Positions 32,564 through 41,182 of a stretch of DNA of 64,000 nucleotides are shown here, in pieces; positions within the stretch are counted from its first letter, which is position 1, and the number at the start of each line of letters is the position of its first letter. A model generated the notes under the pieces. It saw only the letters and a program-made list of their open reading frames with translations. It was not told where the DNA came from and ran no database searches. Location of the stretch: the NCBI GenBank assembly GCA_036509255.1, contig DATCFY010000106.1, positions 21,569 to 85,568 of the forward strand, given 5' to 3'. This DNA comes from RYN-230 sp036509255. GTDB lineage: Bacteria > Actinomycetota > Actinomycetes > Streptosporangiales > Streptosporangiaceae. Made by a program: the position numbers and the translations under genes.

Positions 32564-33220
32564 ATGAGTTCCTTAAGGGGAGGGGACGCCATCCGGGGTG
32601 CGGCCGGGCGGCTCAGAGACATCCTGACCGTGCCTGGGCTGGCCCAGGCGATGGCGGCGTATTTCGATCCAGCCGAAGGCTTCGCGGGCATGAGCTTCGG
32701 CACCCTCGGCCAGAACCCGCCGTGCGCGGTGACTGCCGACGACCTGCTGGCCGTCTCGCTGCTGGACATCGCCTGGCGGCCGGATGCCGTCCGGCACCTG
32801 CTCGGCAGCCAGGCCGGCCCGGTCTCCGCCATGCTCGCCGCGATCCCAGCCGACGTCGACCTGTGGGCCGCCTCCGACGCGGAGGTCGCCACCGTTGATC
32901 CGCTCTGGAACGCCTTACTGGAGATGCCGGGCGTCGGCACCGCTACCGCGGCGAAGCTGCTCTCCCGCAAGCGGCCACGGCTCTGCCCGGCCACCGACAA
33001 GGTGGTGATCCGCGCGGTGGGCCTCCCCGGGCAGACCTGGGAGGTGCTGCGAACCCTCCTCCAGGACCCGCAGGCCCGGGACAGCCTCGAGGCACTGCGG
33101 CCACCGGACGCGTCCGGGGCCAGCCTGCTGCGCCTCCTGGATGTGGCCATCTGGATCACTAACAGCCCGGCCCGTGAGGCGCAGCGGGCCCGGCTGGCCG
33201 GCCGCGGCCGCGCGGCCTGA
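32564..33220 (+). CDS. DUF6308-like protein with helix-hairpin-helix
   Basis: The 218-residue soluble protein contains a helix-hairpin-helix-like segment, LLEMPGVGTATAAKLLSRKRPRLCPATDKVV near residues 123-153 (key part MPGVGTATAAKLLSRKRP). This is followed by a helical C-terminus with WITNSP. It resembles the actinobacterial DUF6308 family, whose members look like the DNA-binding half of base-excision glycosylases but lack a recognised catalytic Lys/Asp. A nucleic-acid role is inference. ATG 32564 follows a weak TGAGCAG. The gene is single and ends at a convergent hairpin. Confidence 0.75.
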   Translation: MSSLRGGDAIRGAAGRLRDILTVPGLAQAMAAYFDPAEGFAGMSFGTLGQNPPCAVTADDLLAVSLLDIAWRPDAVRHLLGSQAGPVSAMLAAIPADVDLWAASDAEVATVDPLWNALLEMPGVGTATAAKLLSRKRPRLCPATDKVVIRAVGLPGQTWEVLRTLLQDPQARDSLEALRPPDASGASLLRLLDVAIWITNSPAREAQRARLAGRGRAA

Positions 33221-33260
33221 GCGAGTCCGGACTGCCCGTCCTGCCCAGCCTTGCCCGGGG

Positions 33261-33284
33261 CCGTCCCGGCCTGAGCCGGGACGG
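33261..33284. terminator. 10-bp convergent hairpin
   Basis: CCGTCCCGGC at 33261-33270 pairs with GCCGGGACGG at 33275-33284 around CTGA. It abuts the stop codon of the minus-strand epimerase gene and lies between convergent genes. Confidence 0.7.
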
Positions 33285-34277
33285 TCAGCCGGCGTAGGAC
33301 TGGACCAGCTTGTCCATGATCGCGTCCAGCCTCGGGTCGGCCTGCTGCCGGCCGGGATCGGCGTCGTACCAGTCCACGATCTCGCGGGCGCCCTGCTCGA
33401 ACGGGATGACCGCCCGGTAGCCGGGCACCACGCTGCGCAGCTTGGAGTTGTCAAAGACCAGCGAGTGCGACTTGTCGCCGAGCAGGCTCGCGCCCCACTG
33501 CGGGTCGGCGCCGGCGATCACGGCCGACGGCACGTGCACGATGTCGGCGGGCGCGCCCACCGCGGCCGCCAGCGTCCTGGTGATCTGGTCCCAGGTCAGC
33601 ACGTCATCGGAGGTGATGTGGAACGAGTCGCCGATGGTGCGGGGGTGGCCGAGCAGCGGCACGAAACCCCGCGCGAAGTCCCGGTGGTGGGTCAGCGTCC
33701 ACAGCGACGTGCCGTCGCCGTGCACGATGACCGGCTTGCCCTGGCGCATCCGGCCCAGCGCCGTCCAGCCCCCGTCCAGGGGCACCAGGGTCGCGTCGTA
33801 GGTGTGCGAGGGACGCACGATCGTGGCCGGGAAACCTTCCTCCCGGTAGGCCCGGACCAGCAGGTCCTCGCAGGCGATCTTGTCCCGGGAGTAGGCCCAG
33901 AACGGGTTGCGCAGCGGCGTGGACTCCACGATCGGCAGCCGGGCCGGCGGCGTCTGGTACGCCGAGGCGGAACTGATGAACACGTACTGCCCGGCCCGGC
34001 CGCGGAAGGTGTCGATGTCCGCCTGCACGTGCTCGGGAGTGAACGCGATCCAGTCCACGACCGCATCGAACTCCCGGTGCCCCGCCAGCTCGCGGACCTG
34101 ATCCGGGTCGCGGGCATCGCCGTGCAGCACCCGCGCCGCCGCGGGCAGCGGGCGGGCCCTGGTCTGCCCCCGGGTGATGACCGACAGCTCGATGCCGTGG
34201 TCCACCGCCAGCCGGGCGCACGCCGAGCTGATCACACCAGTGCCACCGAGGAAAAGGACCCTGAGACTGCTCATCAT
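33285..34277 (-). CDS. NAD-dependent epimerase/dehydratase family protein
   Basis: The 330-residue extended short-chain dehydrogenase starts MMSSLRVLFLGGTGVISSAC with the Rossmann GGTGxxS motif. It has FISSASAYQTPP near residue 100 and YSRDKIACEDLL (Tyr-x-x-x-Lys) near 128. TIVRPSHTYDATLVPLDGG follows. It is close to isoflavone-reductase/epimerase-like proteins acting on nucleotide sugars; the exact substrate is unknown. It is the last gene of a minus-strand run, 98 bases after the histidine kinase, so it may or may not share the transcript. ATG 34277 follows AGGGTGAGC. Confidence 0.88.
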   Translation of the reverse strand: MMSSLRVLFLGGTGVISSACARLAVDHGIELSVITRGQTRARPLPAAARVLHGDARDPDQVRELAGHREFDAVVDWIAFTPEHVQADIDTFRGRAGQYVFISSASAYQTPPARLPIVESTPLRNPFWAYSRDKIACEDLLVRAYREEGFPATIVRPSHTYDATLVPLDGGWTALGRMRQGKPVIVHGDGTSLWTLTHHRDFARGFVPLLGHPRTIGDSFHITSDDVLTWDQITRTLAAAVGAPADIVHVPSAVIAGADPQWGASLLGDKSHSLVFDNSKLRSVVPGYRAVIPFEQGAREIVDWYDADPGRQQADPRLDAIMDKLVQSYAG

Positions 34278-34375
34278 GCTCACCCTAGCCGGACCAGCGC
34301 GGAACAGTTTGAGAGCGGAAAAGAGCGGGCGGACGCCACGGTCACCCGCGCAGCCGGCGCCCGCCAGGCAGCGCC

Positions 34376-35779
34376 TCAGCTGACCCGGGTCGGCCGCGGT
34401 GCCGCGGACGGGCCGGGGACGGGCGGAGCGGGCGGTGGTGTCCCGCCGTGCGCCCGGGCGCCGGGCCGGCGCCAGGAGACCTCGAACAGCGCGCCGCCCA
34501 GCGGCGACTCGCCGATCCGCCAGTGACCGCCGGTTGACCGCACGACCGAGTCGGCGATGGCCAGCCCCAGCCCGGCCCCGCCACCCTGCTCCGTGGCCTC
34601 CTGATGAGAGACGCGGTGGAACCGGTCGAACAGCCGGTGCCGCTCTGCGGCCGGGACGCCTGGCCCGCTGTCCTCCACCGTCAGGCTGACCCGGTTGCCG
34701 CGCAGCATCACGCCGAGCCGCACGCTCCCCCCGGGTCCCGCGTAGCGGCAGGCGTTGTCCACCAGGACCCCGGTGAGCCGGTCGATCCATTCTGGGGGCG
34801 CGCTGATCCAGGCGGCCTGCTCCGGGGGAGCGGTCACCGAGATGTCCAGCGACTGGGAATGCGCGACCGCCTGGAAGCGGTCGGCGCACTGCGCGGCGAT
34901 GGTGCACAGGTCGAGCGGCTCGGCCCCCGGTGGCGGAGGCTCCGAGTCGAACCGGGCCAGCCACAGCAGGTCCTCGACGATCCGCCGCAGGCGCTGGCTC
35001 TCATCCTCGATGCGCCGCAGCGCTGCCTGGTAGTCGGCGGCGGGCCGAGGCGCGCTCAGCGCGATGCCGATCTCCGCGCCGATCACGCTCAGCGGGGTGC
35101 GCAGCTCGTGCGACGCGTCCGCGGTGAACTCGAGCTGGCGGCGCCGGGACTGCTCCACCGGGGACAGCGCCCGCAGGCCGATGATCAGCGATCCGGCGAA
35201 CATGGCCAGCAGCAGCACCGGGCCCACCAGCACCTCGCCGCCCCGCAGCACGCTCATCGTGTGCTGCTGCTCGGCCACGCTCTGCCCCGCCACCAGCCAG
35301 GTGCCGTCGCGGCGGGCCTGATCCAGCCGGAAGGTGCTGGCGCCCAGGCGCACCGTGACGGGGCCGCCGCCCGCCGCGACCCGGCCCGCGGTCAGCGCGG
35401 GAGCGCCCGCCGTCAGGGCGACCGCGGCCTGCCCCGGCCGGGCCCGCCAGAGGAACACGGGCGCCTCGTCGACGTCGTCATCGTCGTCGGGATGAGGCTC
35501 GCGGGCCGCCCGCACCCGGCCGTCCGGAGTCTGGCCGCTCACCGCCCGGGCGCCGGGCCGGCCGGCGCTGTCCCCCTGGTTCACCAGGGCGGTAGCCAGG
35601 CGCTCGCGCAGCCGGGTGTCCACCGAGGCCACCAGCCGCGCCGAGATCGCCCGGTCCAGGATGGTCACGCAGCCGGCGTAGACCACGCCAACGAGCAGCG
35701 TCGCGGCCAGCGCGACCCGGGCCGCGTGCCCGAACTGGGGCGGCAGCCGCACGCGGGGCCGGGGCGGAAGCCAGCTCAC
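34376..35779 (-). CDS. Membrane sensor histidine kinase
   Basis: The 467-residue kinase has two membrane helices (about 20-42 and 183-205) around a 140-residue extracellular sensor. An unusual acidic stretch, EPHPDDDDDVDEAP, near 98-111 could bind cations. No typical HAMP is clear. HisKA has FTADASHELRTPLSVIGAEI with the phospho-His, and the ATPase boxes are NACRYAGPGG, DSGPGVP and GAGLGLAIADSVV. It pairs with the OmpR regulator whose stop overlaps its start by four bases (ATGA). The C-terminal tail is Pro-rich. The nearby arabinan-donor genes are plausible targets. Confidence 0.92.
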   Translation of the reverse strand: MSWLPPRPRVRLPPQFGHAARVALAATLLVGVVYAGCVTILDRAISARLVASVDTRLRERLATALVNQGDSAGRPGARAVSGQTPDGRVRAAREPHPDDDDDVDEAPVFLWRARPGQAAVALTAGAPALTAGRVAAGGGPVTVRLGASTFRLDQARRDGTWLVAGQSVAEQQHTMSVLRGGEVLVGPVLLLAMFAGSLIIGLRALSPVEQSRRRQLEFTADASHELRTPLSVIGAEIGIALSAPRPAADYQAALRRIEDESQRLRRIVEDLLWLARFDSEPPPPGAEPLDLCTIAAQCADRFQAVAHSQSLDISVTAPPEQAAWISAPPEWIDRLTGVLVDNACRYAGPGGSVRLGVMLRGNRVSLTVEDSGPGVPAAERHRLFDRFHRVSHQEATEQGGGAGLGLAIADSVVRSTGGHWRIGESPLGGALFEVSWRRPGARAHGGTPPPAPPVPGPSAAPRPTRVS

Positions 35780-36444
35780 CGGCCCAGTATCCGGTATCCG
35801 ACGGCACGCACCGACTCGATGCGCACCTGGCCGCCGGCCAGCTTGGACCGCAGCCTGGCCATGTGCACGTCGATCGTGTTGGAGCCCAGCGCGTCCGCGT
35901 CGTTCTCCCAGACGCTCTGCGCGATCGACCGGCGGTCCACCACGGTGGGTGACCGGCGCATGAGCATCTCCAGGATCCCGCGCTCCGTCGCGGTCAGCGC
36001 GGGGACCTGCGTGCCGATCCGCACTTCCTGGGTCGCCGGGTCGTAGACCACATCCCCCACTACCAGCTGGGGTGCCTGGGCGGTTCGGGGCCGGCGCTGC
36101 AGGGCGCGCAGCCGGGCCAGCAGCTCAGCGAAATCGAAGGGCTTGACCAGGTAGTCGTCGGCGCCCTGATCCAGGCCGGTGACCCGGTCCCGGGGCGTGT
36201 CCCGGGCGGTCAGCATCAGGACCGGGTTGGACCGCCCGTCCCGGCGCATCCACTGCAGCACCTCGAGCCCGGAGACTTCCGGCATCCGCCAGTCGAGCAC
36301 CACCACCTCGTAGTCGTACCCGCGCAGGTAGTCGATGGCCGCCTGGCCGTCGGGCACGGCGTCGACCGTGTAGCCGCTCTCGCGCAGGCCGCGGCTCAGC
36401 GCCTCACGCAGGCCACGATCATCCTCGGCCACCAGCACGCGCAT
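35776..36444 (-). CDS. OmpR-family response regulator
   Basis: The 222-residue regulator has a receiver domain with phospho-acceptor Asp51 in VVLDWRMPEVSG, the acidic pair EDD at 7-9, Thr79 and Lys101 in YLVKPFDF. A winged-helix OmpR effector follows (LTATERGILEMLMRRSPTVV, then NTIDVHMARLRSKL and VRAVGYRIL). It lies 15 bases downstream of dprE2 and is coupled to its kinase. A link to control of cell-wall arabinan synthesis is inferred from position only. Confidence 0.94.
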   Translation of the reverse strand: MRVLVAEDDRGLREALSRGLRESGYTVDAVPDGQAAIDYLRGYDYEVVVLDWRMPEVSGLEVLQWMRRDGRSNPVLMLTARDTPRDRVTGLDQGADDYLVKPFDFAELLARLRALQRRPRTAQAPQLVVGDVVYDPATQEVRIGTQVPALTATERGILEMLMRRSPTVVDRRSIAQSVWENDADALGSNTIDVHMARLRSKLAGGQVRIESVRAVGYRILGR

Positions 36445-36459
36445 CGGGGGGAACCTGTC

Positions 36460-37248
36460 TCAGCGGGGCATCCGGCGCCACAGCGGCCGGGGCAGCGCCC
36501 GGAAGGCCGCCGCCACCGGGGCCAGTGTGGACGGCACCCAGACCAGGCTGCCCGGGGACGTGCCGCCTGCCCGCCGGAGCCGGGCCGCGACGGCCGCGCC
36601 CACCGCGGCAGGGGTGGTGGCCAGCGGGGCCGGCGCCATCCCGGCCGTCATCCGGCCGATCACGAACCCGGGCCGGACCAGCAGCACATCCACCCCGGTC
36701 CCGTGCAGCGAGTCAGCCAGCCCGCGGCCAAACGCGTCCAGGCCGGACTTGGCCGCCCCGTACACGAAGTTGGCCTTCCGCGGCCGGATCGCGGCGATCG
36801 AGGACAGCACCACGATGGTGCCGTGGCCCTGGGCACGCATCCGCCGGGCGGCCGCGAGCAGGGTGGTGACGTGCCCGGTGAAGTTGGTCTCGACCAGCAG
36901 CCCGGCAACCAGCGGGTCACGGTCCAGGATCTCCTGGGAAGTGAGGATGCCTGCGGCGGAGATGACCAGGTCCACGTCTCCGCCGGCGAAGGCCTCGTCG
37001 ATCAGGTCCTGGTGGGTGTCAAGGGCGGTGGCGTCGAAGCGCAGCGTGCGCACGCCGGTGCCGAGTTCCTTGCCGGCCGCCGCCATCCGCTGCTCGTCCC
37101 GGCCGGCCAGCAGCACCTCGGTCTCGGGGGGCAGCCGTAGCGCGGCCAGGATCTCCAGGCCGATCTCGCTGGTCCCGCCGAGCAGCAGCACCCTGGACGG
37201 GCTGCCCGTCGCGCCGTGCTGGTCCGGCATACCGCGCTTATCCGGCAT
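36460..37248 (-). CDS. dprE2: Decaprenylphospho-ribose 2'-keto reductase (DprE2)
   Basis: The 262-residue SDR protein has VLLLGGTSEIGLEILAALRL near residue 20 as the NAD(P)H site, DLVISAAGILTSQ as the NAG motif, LSSIAAIRPRKANFVYGAAK with catalytic Ser, Tyr and Lys, and VRPGFVIGRMT. DprE2 reduces the 2'-keto intermediate made by DprE1 to decaprenyl-phosphoryl-arabinose, the donor for arabinan polymers. Position directly after dprE1 (start overlaps its stop by 11 bases) supports this assignment. ATG 37248 is used; ATG 37230 is an alternative. Confidence 0.9.
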   Translation of the reverse strand: MPDKRGMPDQHGATGSPSRVLLLGGTSEIGLEILAALRLPPETEVLLAGRDEQRMAAAGKELGTGVRTLRFDATALDTHQDLIDEAFAGGDVDLVISAAGILTSQEILDRDPLVAGLLVETNFTGHVTTLLAAARRMRAQGHGTIVVLSSIAAIRPRKANFVYGAAKSGLDAFGRGLADSLHGTGVDVLLVRPGFVIGRMTAGMAPAPLATTPAAVGAAVAARLRRAGGTSPGSLVWVPSTLAPVAAAFRALPRPLWRRMPR

Positions 37249-38656
37249 GCTGCCTCCCGCTTGATGTCCCTATTAATTTGCCGGTGGTCAATGTTCTGGT
37301 GGCCTGCCGCAGGCCGAGCCGCTGGCCCAGATCGGAGCGGAATACCCCGTCCGGGTCGAGGCGTGCGGCCGCGGCCCGCCACCGCGCCAGCCCGGGGTAC
37401 ATGGCGGCGCAGGCGCTGCCGCGGAGCCTGCTGTCCCCGGCCAGGTATACCCGACCGCCGGCCGCGGCGACCCGCTCATCCAGGTCGTCCAGCATCGGGC
37501 CCAGCTGGCGGTTGCCCGCTGGCATGTCGATGGCCAGCGACCAGCCAGCCATCGGGAAAGACAGGTAGCTGGCGGTGCCCGGGCCGAACCGCTTCAGGGT
37601 GCCCAGGAACGAGGCGCACCGGTGCCGCTGCGCTGCCTCCAGGATCTGGCTGATGACGCCGTGCGCACCCTCGGGCACCACGCACTGGTACTCCACGAAG
37701 CCGCGCGGGCCCAGCGTGCGGTTCCAGCCGTCGAGCACGTCGAGCCGGTGGAAGAACGAGGCCAGGTCGGTGATCTCGCTGTCTTCCTGCGCGGCGCGGC
37801 GGAAGTGCAGCTCGTTGAACTCCCGGGCCGACCAGGCGGTGAACGGGCAGACGGGCAGCCGCGGCGCCCGGTGCGCCCGGTGCGCCCGGTAGGCCAGGCC
37901 ACCCGGCTCCGCGGCGGGATCGGGCTCGGCGAGATGATCGCCGACAGCGAGGACGCCGCGCCCCAGGGACCTGCCGGTGGCGGTGGTGTCGATCCACGCG
38001 ACGCAGTAGCGGTCCCGGCTCTCGTCCATGGCGGTGAGCAGGGCGTCCAGATCGGGCTGCCGGCGGGTGCTGACCAGCATCTGCGCGCTGCGGATCCGCA
38101 GCAGCCGGATCGTGGCGCTCAGGATGAGCCCGGTCAGGCCCATCCCGCCCACAGTGGCCCGGAACTCCTCCGGCTGGCCGTCCGGTGTCAGCCGGCGGAC
38201 CTCCCCGGTTCCGTCGAGGATCTCGATCTCCTCGATCCACCGGCCCAGGCTGCCGTCGCTGCGCTGGTTCTTGCCGTGCACGTCGGCGGCTACCGCGCCG
38301 CCGACGGTGAGGTGCCTGGTGCCTGGCAGCACCGGCAGGAGCAGGCCTTCCGGCACGATCCGGGTGAGCAGGTCGGTGAACGAGGTGGATGCCGAGACCC
38401 GGACCGTGGCCGCGTCCGGGTCCAGGTCGATGCAGGGCGCGGTCACCGGATCCACCACCACCCCGCCCACGTTCTGGGCGGCATCCCCGTAGCTGCGCCC
38501 CGCGCCCCGGGCCAGCACGCCTCCTGCGGGCCGGGCAGCCACCAGGGCCCCGAGCTGGGCGGCCGCCAGCGGGCCGACGACCTGGGCGCGGGACGGCGTG
38601 GTGCGTCCCCAGCCGGTCAGCACCCGTCCGGCCTCCCGCGCGGCGACGGCGACCAT
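37238..38656 (-). CDS. dprE1: Decaprenylphospho-ribose 2'-oxidase (DprE1)
   Basis: The 472-residue FAD enzyme is of the vanillyl-alcohol-oxidase fold. FAD-binding blocks are GRSYGDAAQNVGGVVVD near residue 52 and LPGTRHLTVGGAVAADVHGK near 110. Next are VGGMGLTGLILSATIRL near 165, YQCVVPEG near 318 and SFPMAGWSLAIDMPAG. It oxidises the 2'-OH of decaprenyl-phosphoryl-ribose. The position homologous to the mycobacterial Cys387 (benzothiazinone target) would be near SFPMAGWSLA, where no Cys is seen. The loop YRAHRAHRAPRLP is a short internal repeat. ATG 38656 overlaps the ubiA-type gene by one base. Confidence 0.92.
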   Translation of the reverse strand: MVAVAAREAGRVLTGWGRTTPSRAQVVGPLAAAQLGALVAARPAGGVLARGAGRSYGDAAQNVGGVVVDPVTAPCIDLDPDAATVRVSASTSFTDLLTRIVPEGLLLPVLPGTRHLTVGGAVAADVHGKNQRSDGSLGRWIEEIEILDGTGEVRRLTPDGQPEEFRATVGGMGLTGLILSATIRLLRIRSAQMLVSTRRQPDLDALLTAMDESRDRYCVAWIDTTATGRSLGRGVLAVGDHLAEPDPAAEPGGLAYRAHRAHRAPRLPVCPFTAWSAREFNELHFRRAAQEDSEITDLASFFHRLDVLDGWNRTLGPRGFVEYQCVVPEGAHGVISQILEAAQRHRCASFLGTLKRFGPGTASYLSFPMAGWSLAIDMPAGNRQLGPMLDDLDERVAAAGGRVYLAGDSRLRGSACAAMYPGLARWRAAAARLDPDGVFRSDLGQRLGLRQATRTLTTGKLIGTSSGRQHAG

Positions 38657-39591
38657 CACAGGCCGACCGCGAACAGAGCCAGCCAGCCCAGCTCGCAGCA
38701 GATCATCAGCTTGTCCCGGGCGATCAGGTCCTCGACCGGCTTGGCGGGCTGGTTCGCGGTCAGCCAGTCGAACCGCAGCAGCGCCCCGGCCAGCGGCAGC
38801 GCGCTGAGCAGGTGCAGCGTGCGGGTCCACCCGCTGTGCTGGCCGTAGGCCCAGAGCAGGTAGGCGGCGATCATGACCCCGGCGGCGACGCGCTGGCTCA
38901 GCCGCAGCAGGGCCGGCGTGTACCAGCGCATGACCGGCCGGTGGACGGCGGCCTCCGGGCCGAGCAGGGCGAGCTCGGTGTAGCGCTTGGCGATGGCGAC
39001 CAGCAGTGCGCCCAGGCTGCACACCACCAGGAACCAGCCCGACGGGGGCACCCGGGTCGCGGACGCGCCGCCCAGCGCCCGCAGCACGAACCCCGCGGCC
39101 ACGAACGCGAGCTCGACCACGGGAATGTGCTTGAGCAGGAACGTGTACATCAGCGAGAAGGCCACGTAGACGCCGACCAGGACGGCCAGCACGGGCTCGC
39201 CGAGCCACAGGCAGGTGGCCTCGGCCGCGAGCACCCCGAGGACCGCGAGCACCGTCGCGTGCGCGCGGGGAAGCCGGCCCGACGCGACCGCGCGGTGCCG
39301 CTTGACCGGGTGCAGCCGGTCACGGTCCGCGTCCACCACGTCGTTGACGAAGTACACGGCGGCCGCGGCCAGGGTGAACACGACGGCGGCCACCAGCGCG
39401 TACCCCAGGCCGTCGTCGCGGCCCAGCGAGGCCGCCGCCAGCGGGGCCGCGAAGACCAGCAGGTTCTTAGGCCACTGCCGGGGCCGCGAGGTCTGGACGA
39501 CAGCGGCCAGCCAGCGCACCGGGAGGGGGGATCGCGCGAGCACGGCAGAGCCGCCGGGCGGCCGGTCGGCCGCCCGCGCGCGGGTCGTCAC
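38656..39591 (-). CDS. Decaprenyl-phosphate phosphoribosyltransferase (UbiA superfamily)
   Basis: The 311-residue membrane protein has about eight helices. The first metal/pyrophosphate motif is YFVNDVVDADRDRLHPVKRH near residue 82 (NDxxDxxxD) and the second lies near KRYTELALLG (position about 190). This matches Rv3806c-type DPPR synthase, which transfers phosphoribose from PRPP to decaprenyl phosphate at the inner membrane face, the first step before DprE1/DprE2. RPRQWPKNLLVFAAPLAAAS near residue 36 is also characteristic. It overlaps both neighbours by one and four bases. Confidence 0.92.
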   Translation of the reverse strand: MTTRARAADRPPGGSAVLARSPLPVRWLAAVVQTSRPRQWPKNLLVFAAPLAAASLGRDDGLGYALVAAVVFTLAAAAVYFVNDVVDADRDRLHPVKRHRAVASGRLPRAHATVLAVLGVLAAEATCLWLGEPVLAVLVGVYVAFSLMYTFLLKHIPVVELAFVAAGFVLRALGGASATRVPPSGWFLVVCSLGALLVAIAKRYTELALLGPEAAVHRPVMRWYTPALLRLSQRVAAGVMIAAYLLWAYGQHSGWTRTLHLLSALPLAGALLRFDWLTANQPAKPVEDLIARDKLMICCELGWLALFAVGL

Positions 39592-40868
39592 CGGGCGTAC
39601 ACAGCCGTGAAGTCGCGGCTCGCCAGGCCGTAGTACCGGTCCGGGGGCTGCACCTGGTCGGGGAGCAGGTTGACCGGGGTCGGCTCCGCCGGATGGTGCT
39701 TAGGCAGGTAATACATGTAGGACATCCAGTCCGGGTTGATGTCCAGCTCCATCCCGGTGACCGCGCCCGCCCGCTTGAGCAGCTCCGCGAGCTCTCGCAC
39801 GTTCAGCGACGGGCCGTAGACGAAGATGACCCGCCCGTCCCTGGTCATGCCGATCCCGGACCGCCAGACGTAGTAGCCCCCGCCGAGGGTAGCGCCCCAG
39901 GTGGTCGTCACGTTGTAGTCCACCGACGCGGGGATCCTGCCGTGCGCCACTATCATATGCAGGTTCTGCCGGACGCCCACCACGTCGGGTGTCATCCGCA
40001 CCGAACCCCCCCAGTTCCCGATGGCGATCCGCCCGTCGCGGTAGTAGACGACCGACGCGACGCCCTTGGTGAGCACCCCGCTGGTCGCACCGTTCAGGTA
40101 GAAGCCGCCCCCGGACGTCGAAATCTTGAAGCCCCCGTTGAAGGTGGCCAGCAATCCCAGGCGCCTACCCGGCGGGACGCTTGGCTGGGCCTTCCAGTGA
40201 CCAGGCCCTGGATCCTCCGCGCCGGGGTGCAGTTGGAAACGTACCAGGTTCTGGTTCATCGACACGATGCCCGTCACGTAGGACGTGTAAACGCTGCTCG
40301 CGCGCATGTAGGTGCCGTAGATGGCGGGCTCGCCCTTGGCCGTGCCGAGCACCCGCCACTTGCCTTCCCCGCGCAGCGGATGGGCCACCAGGGGGGTCAG
40401 CGGTGCGGGGGCCGGGTAGGAGGGCTCGGCCTTGGCGTGCCCGGTGGGCTTGGGGTTACTCACCGGTCCCGCGCTCGGGCCGGTCAGCGCGAACGAGGGT
40501 TTCCCGCCGACCTTCGGCGGGTTGTATGAGACCCACTCCCCGAACGTGACTACCGGGCCGAGGTAGTGATCCCGGGCCCACTCCGCCAGCCGCTCCGACA
40601 CTGTCCCGCCACCGGGATAGGTGAGGGCGTGCCCCACAGACCAGCCCAGCCAGATAACGAACGCCACCAGCAGCGCCATCACGACCTGGAACCACCGCCG
40701 CGCCCGCAGCCGGCGGAACCGGCCGGGGCCGGAAGGGCGCCGCCTGGCCCGGCGCGGTCCGGGACCACTCCGGCCCGGGCCACCCGGGCCACCCGGACGA
40801 CCCGGGCCCAGCCCGGTGCCGGGCCCGCTCACCTCGGGGTCACGCCGGAATGAGGCCGGTCTAGGCAC
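39588..40868 (-). CDS. Phosphodiester glycosidase (NAGPA-domain) membrane protein
   Basis: The 426-residue protein has a long basic Pro/Gly/Arg-rich cytoplasmic head, one membrane helix (FQVVMALLVAFVIWLGWSVG, about 60-79) and an extracellular NAGPA domain with ATFNGGFKISTSGGGFYLNG near residue 240, GVRQNLHMIV near 300, and GMELDINPDWMSYMYYLP near 370. The family includes the human uncovering enzyme, which cleaves GlcNAc-1-phosphodiesters. In bacteria it is linked to exopolysaccharide or teichoic-acid remodelling. GTG 40868 follows GGAGGGAGAA. It is the first gene of the arabinan-donor run and overlaps the next by ATGA. Confidence 0.87.
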   Translation of the reverse strand: MPRPASFRRDPEVSGPGTGLGPGRPGGPGGPGRSGPGPRRARRRPSGPGRFRRLRARRWFQVVMALLVAFVIWLGWSVGHALTYPGGGTVSERLAEWARDHYLGPVVTFGEWVSYNPPKVGGKPSFALTGPSAGPVSNPKPTGHAKAEPSYPAPAPLTPLVAHPLRGEGKWRVLGTAKGEPAIYGTYMRASSVYTSYVTGIVSMNQNLVRFQLHPGAEDPGPGHWKAQPSVPPGRRLGLLATFNGGFKISTSGGGFYLNGATSGVLTKGVASVVYYRDGRIAIGNWGGSVRMTPDVVGVRQNLHMIVAHGRIPASVDYNVTTTWGATLGGGYYVWRSGIGMTRDGRVIFVYGPSLNVRELAELLKRAGAVTGMELDINPDWMSYMYYLPKHHPAEPTPVNLLPDQVQPPDRYYGLASRDFTAVYAR

Positions 40869-41182
40869 CCACGTTCTCCCTCCGGATGATGTTCAGCTTA
40901 AGAGACATCGCGGCCAGCACACACTCTGGTCGCTCTGATCTGGGAGCAGGGCCCCACCCCGTAGCCGGACCTTCGCCTCGTCCCGCGTCGGCCGTGCCTG
41001 GCGATGAGCCTTTCCCGTGCGAGCCGGGCCCAAACGATAGGTGTACCCGCCAATCATGAAGACTGCGTTACGATCGCGATCCCAGCTACGGCCTGATGGG
41101 CCGAGGAGGTGGATCTCTTTAAACTACCTTCGTGCCACATCCCCAGATCACCTCCGGCACTGCCCCGGGAGCCTGATCTGCG
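40869..41182. other. 314-base divergent intergenic region
   Basis: It separates the minus-strand arabinan-donor operon from the plus-strand isomerase-like gene. No protein-like frame is visible. AT-richer patches (TTCAGCTTAAGAG near 40897 and CTTTAAACTACC near 41117) are the likely promoter zones. I see no convincing palindrome or riboswitch-like structure. Confidence 0.45.

Noticed and set aside
37238..39591. Proof of a mycolic-acid organism from DprE1/DprE2
   Set aside because: These genes occur in other actinomycetes with arabinose-containing glycans; no mycolate genes are in the window.
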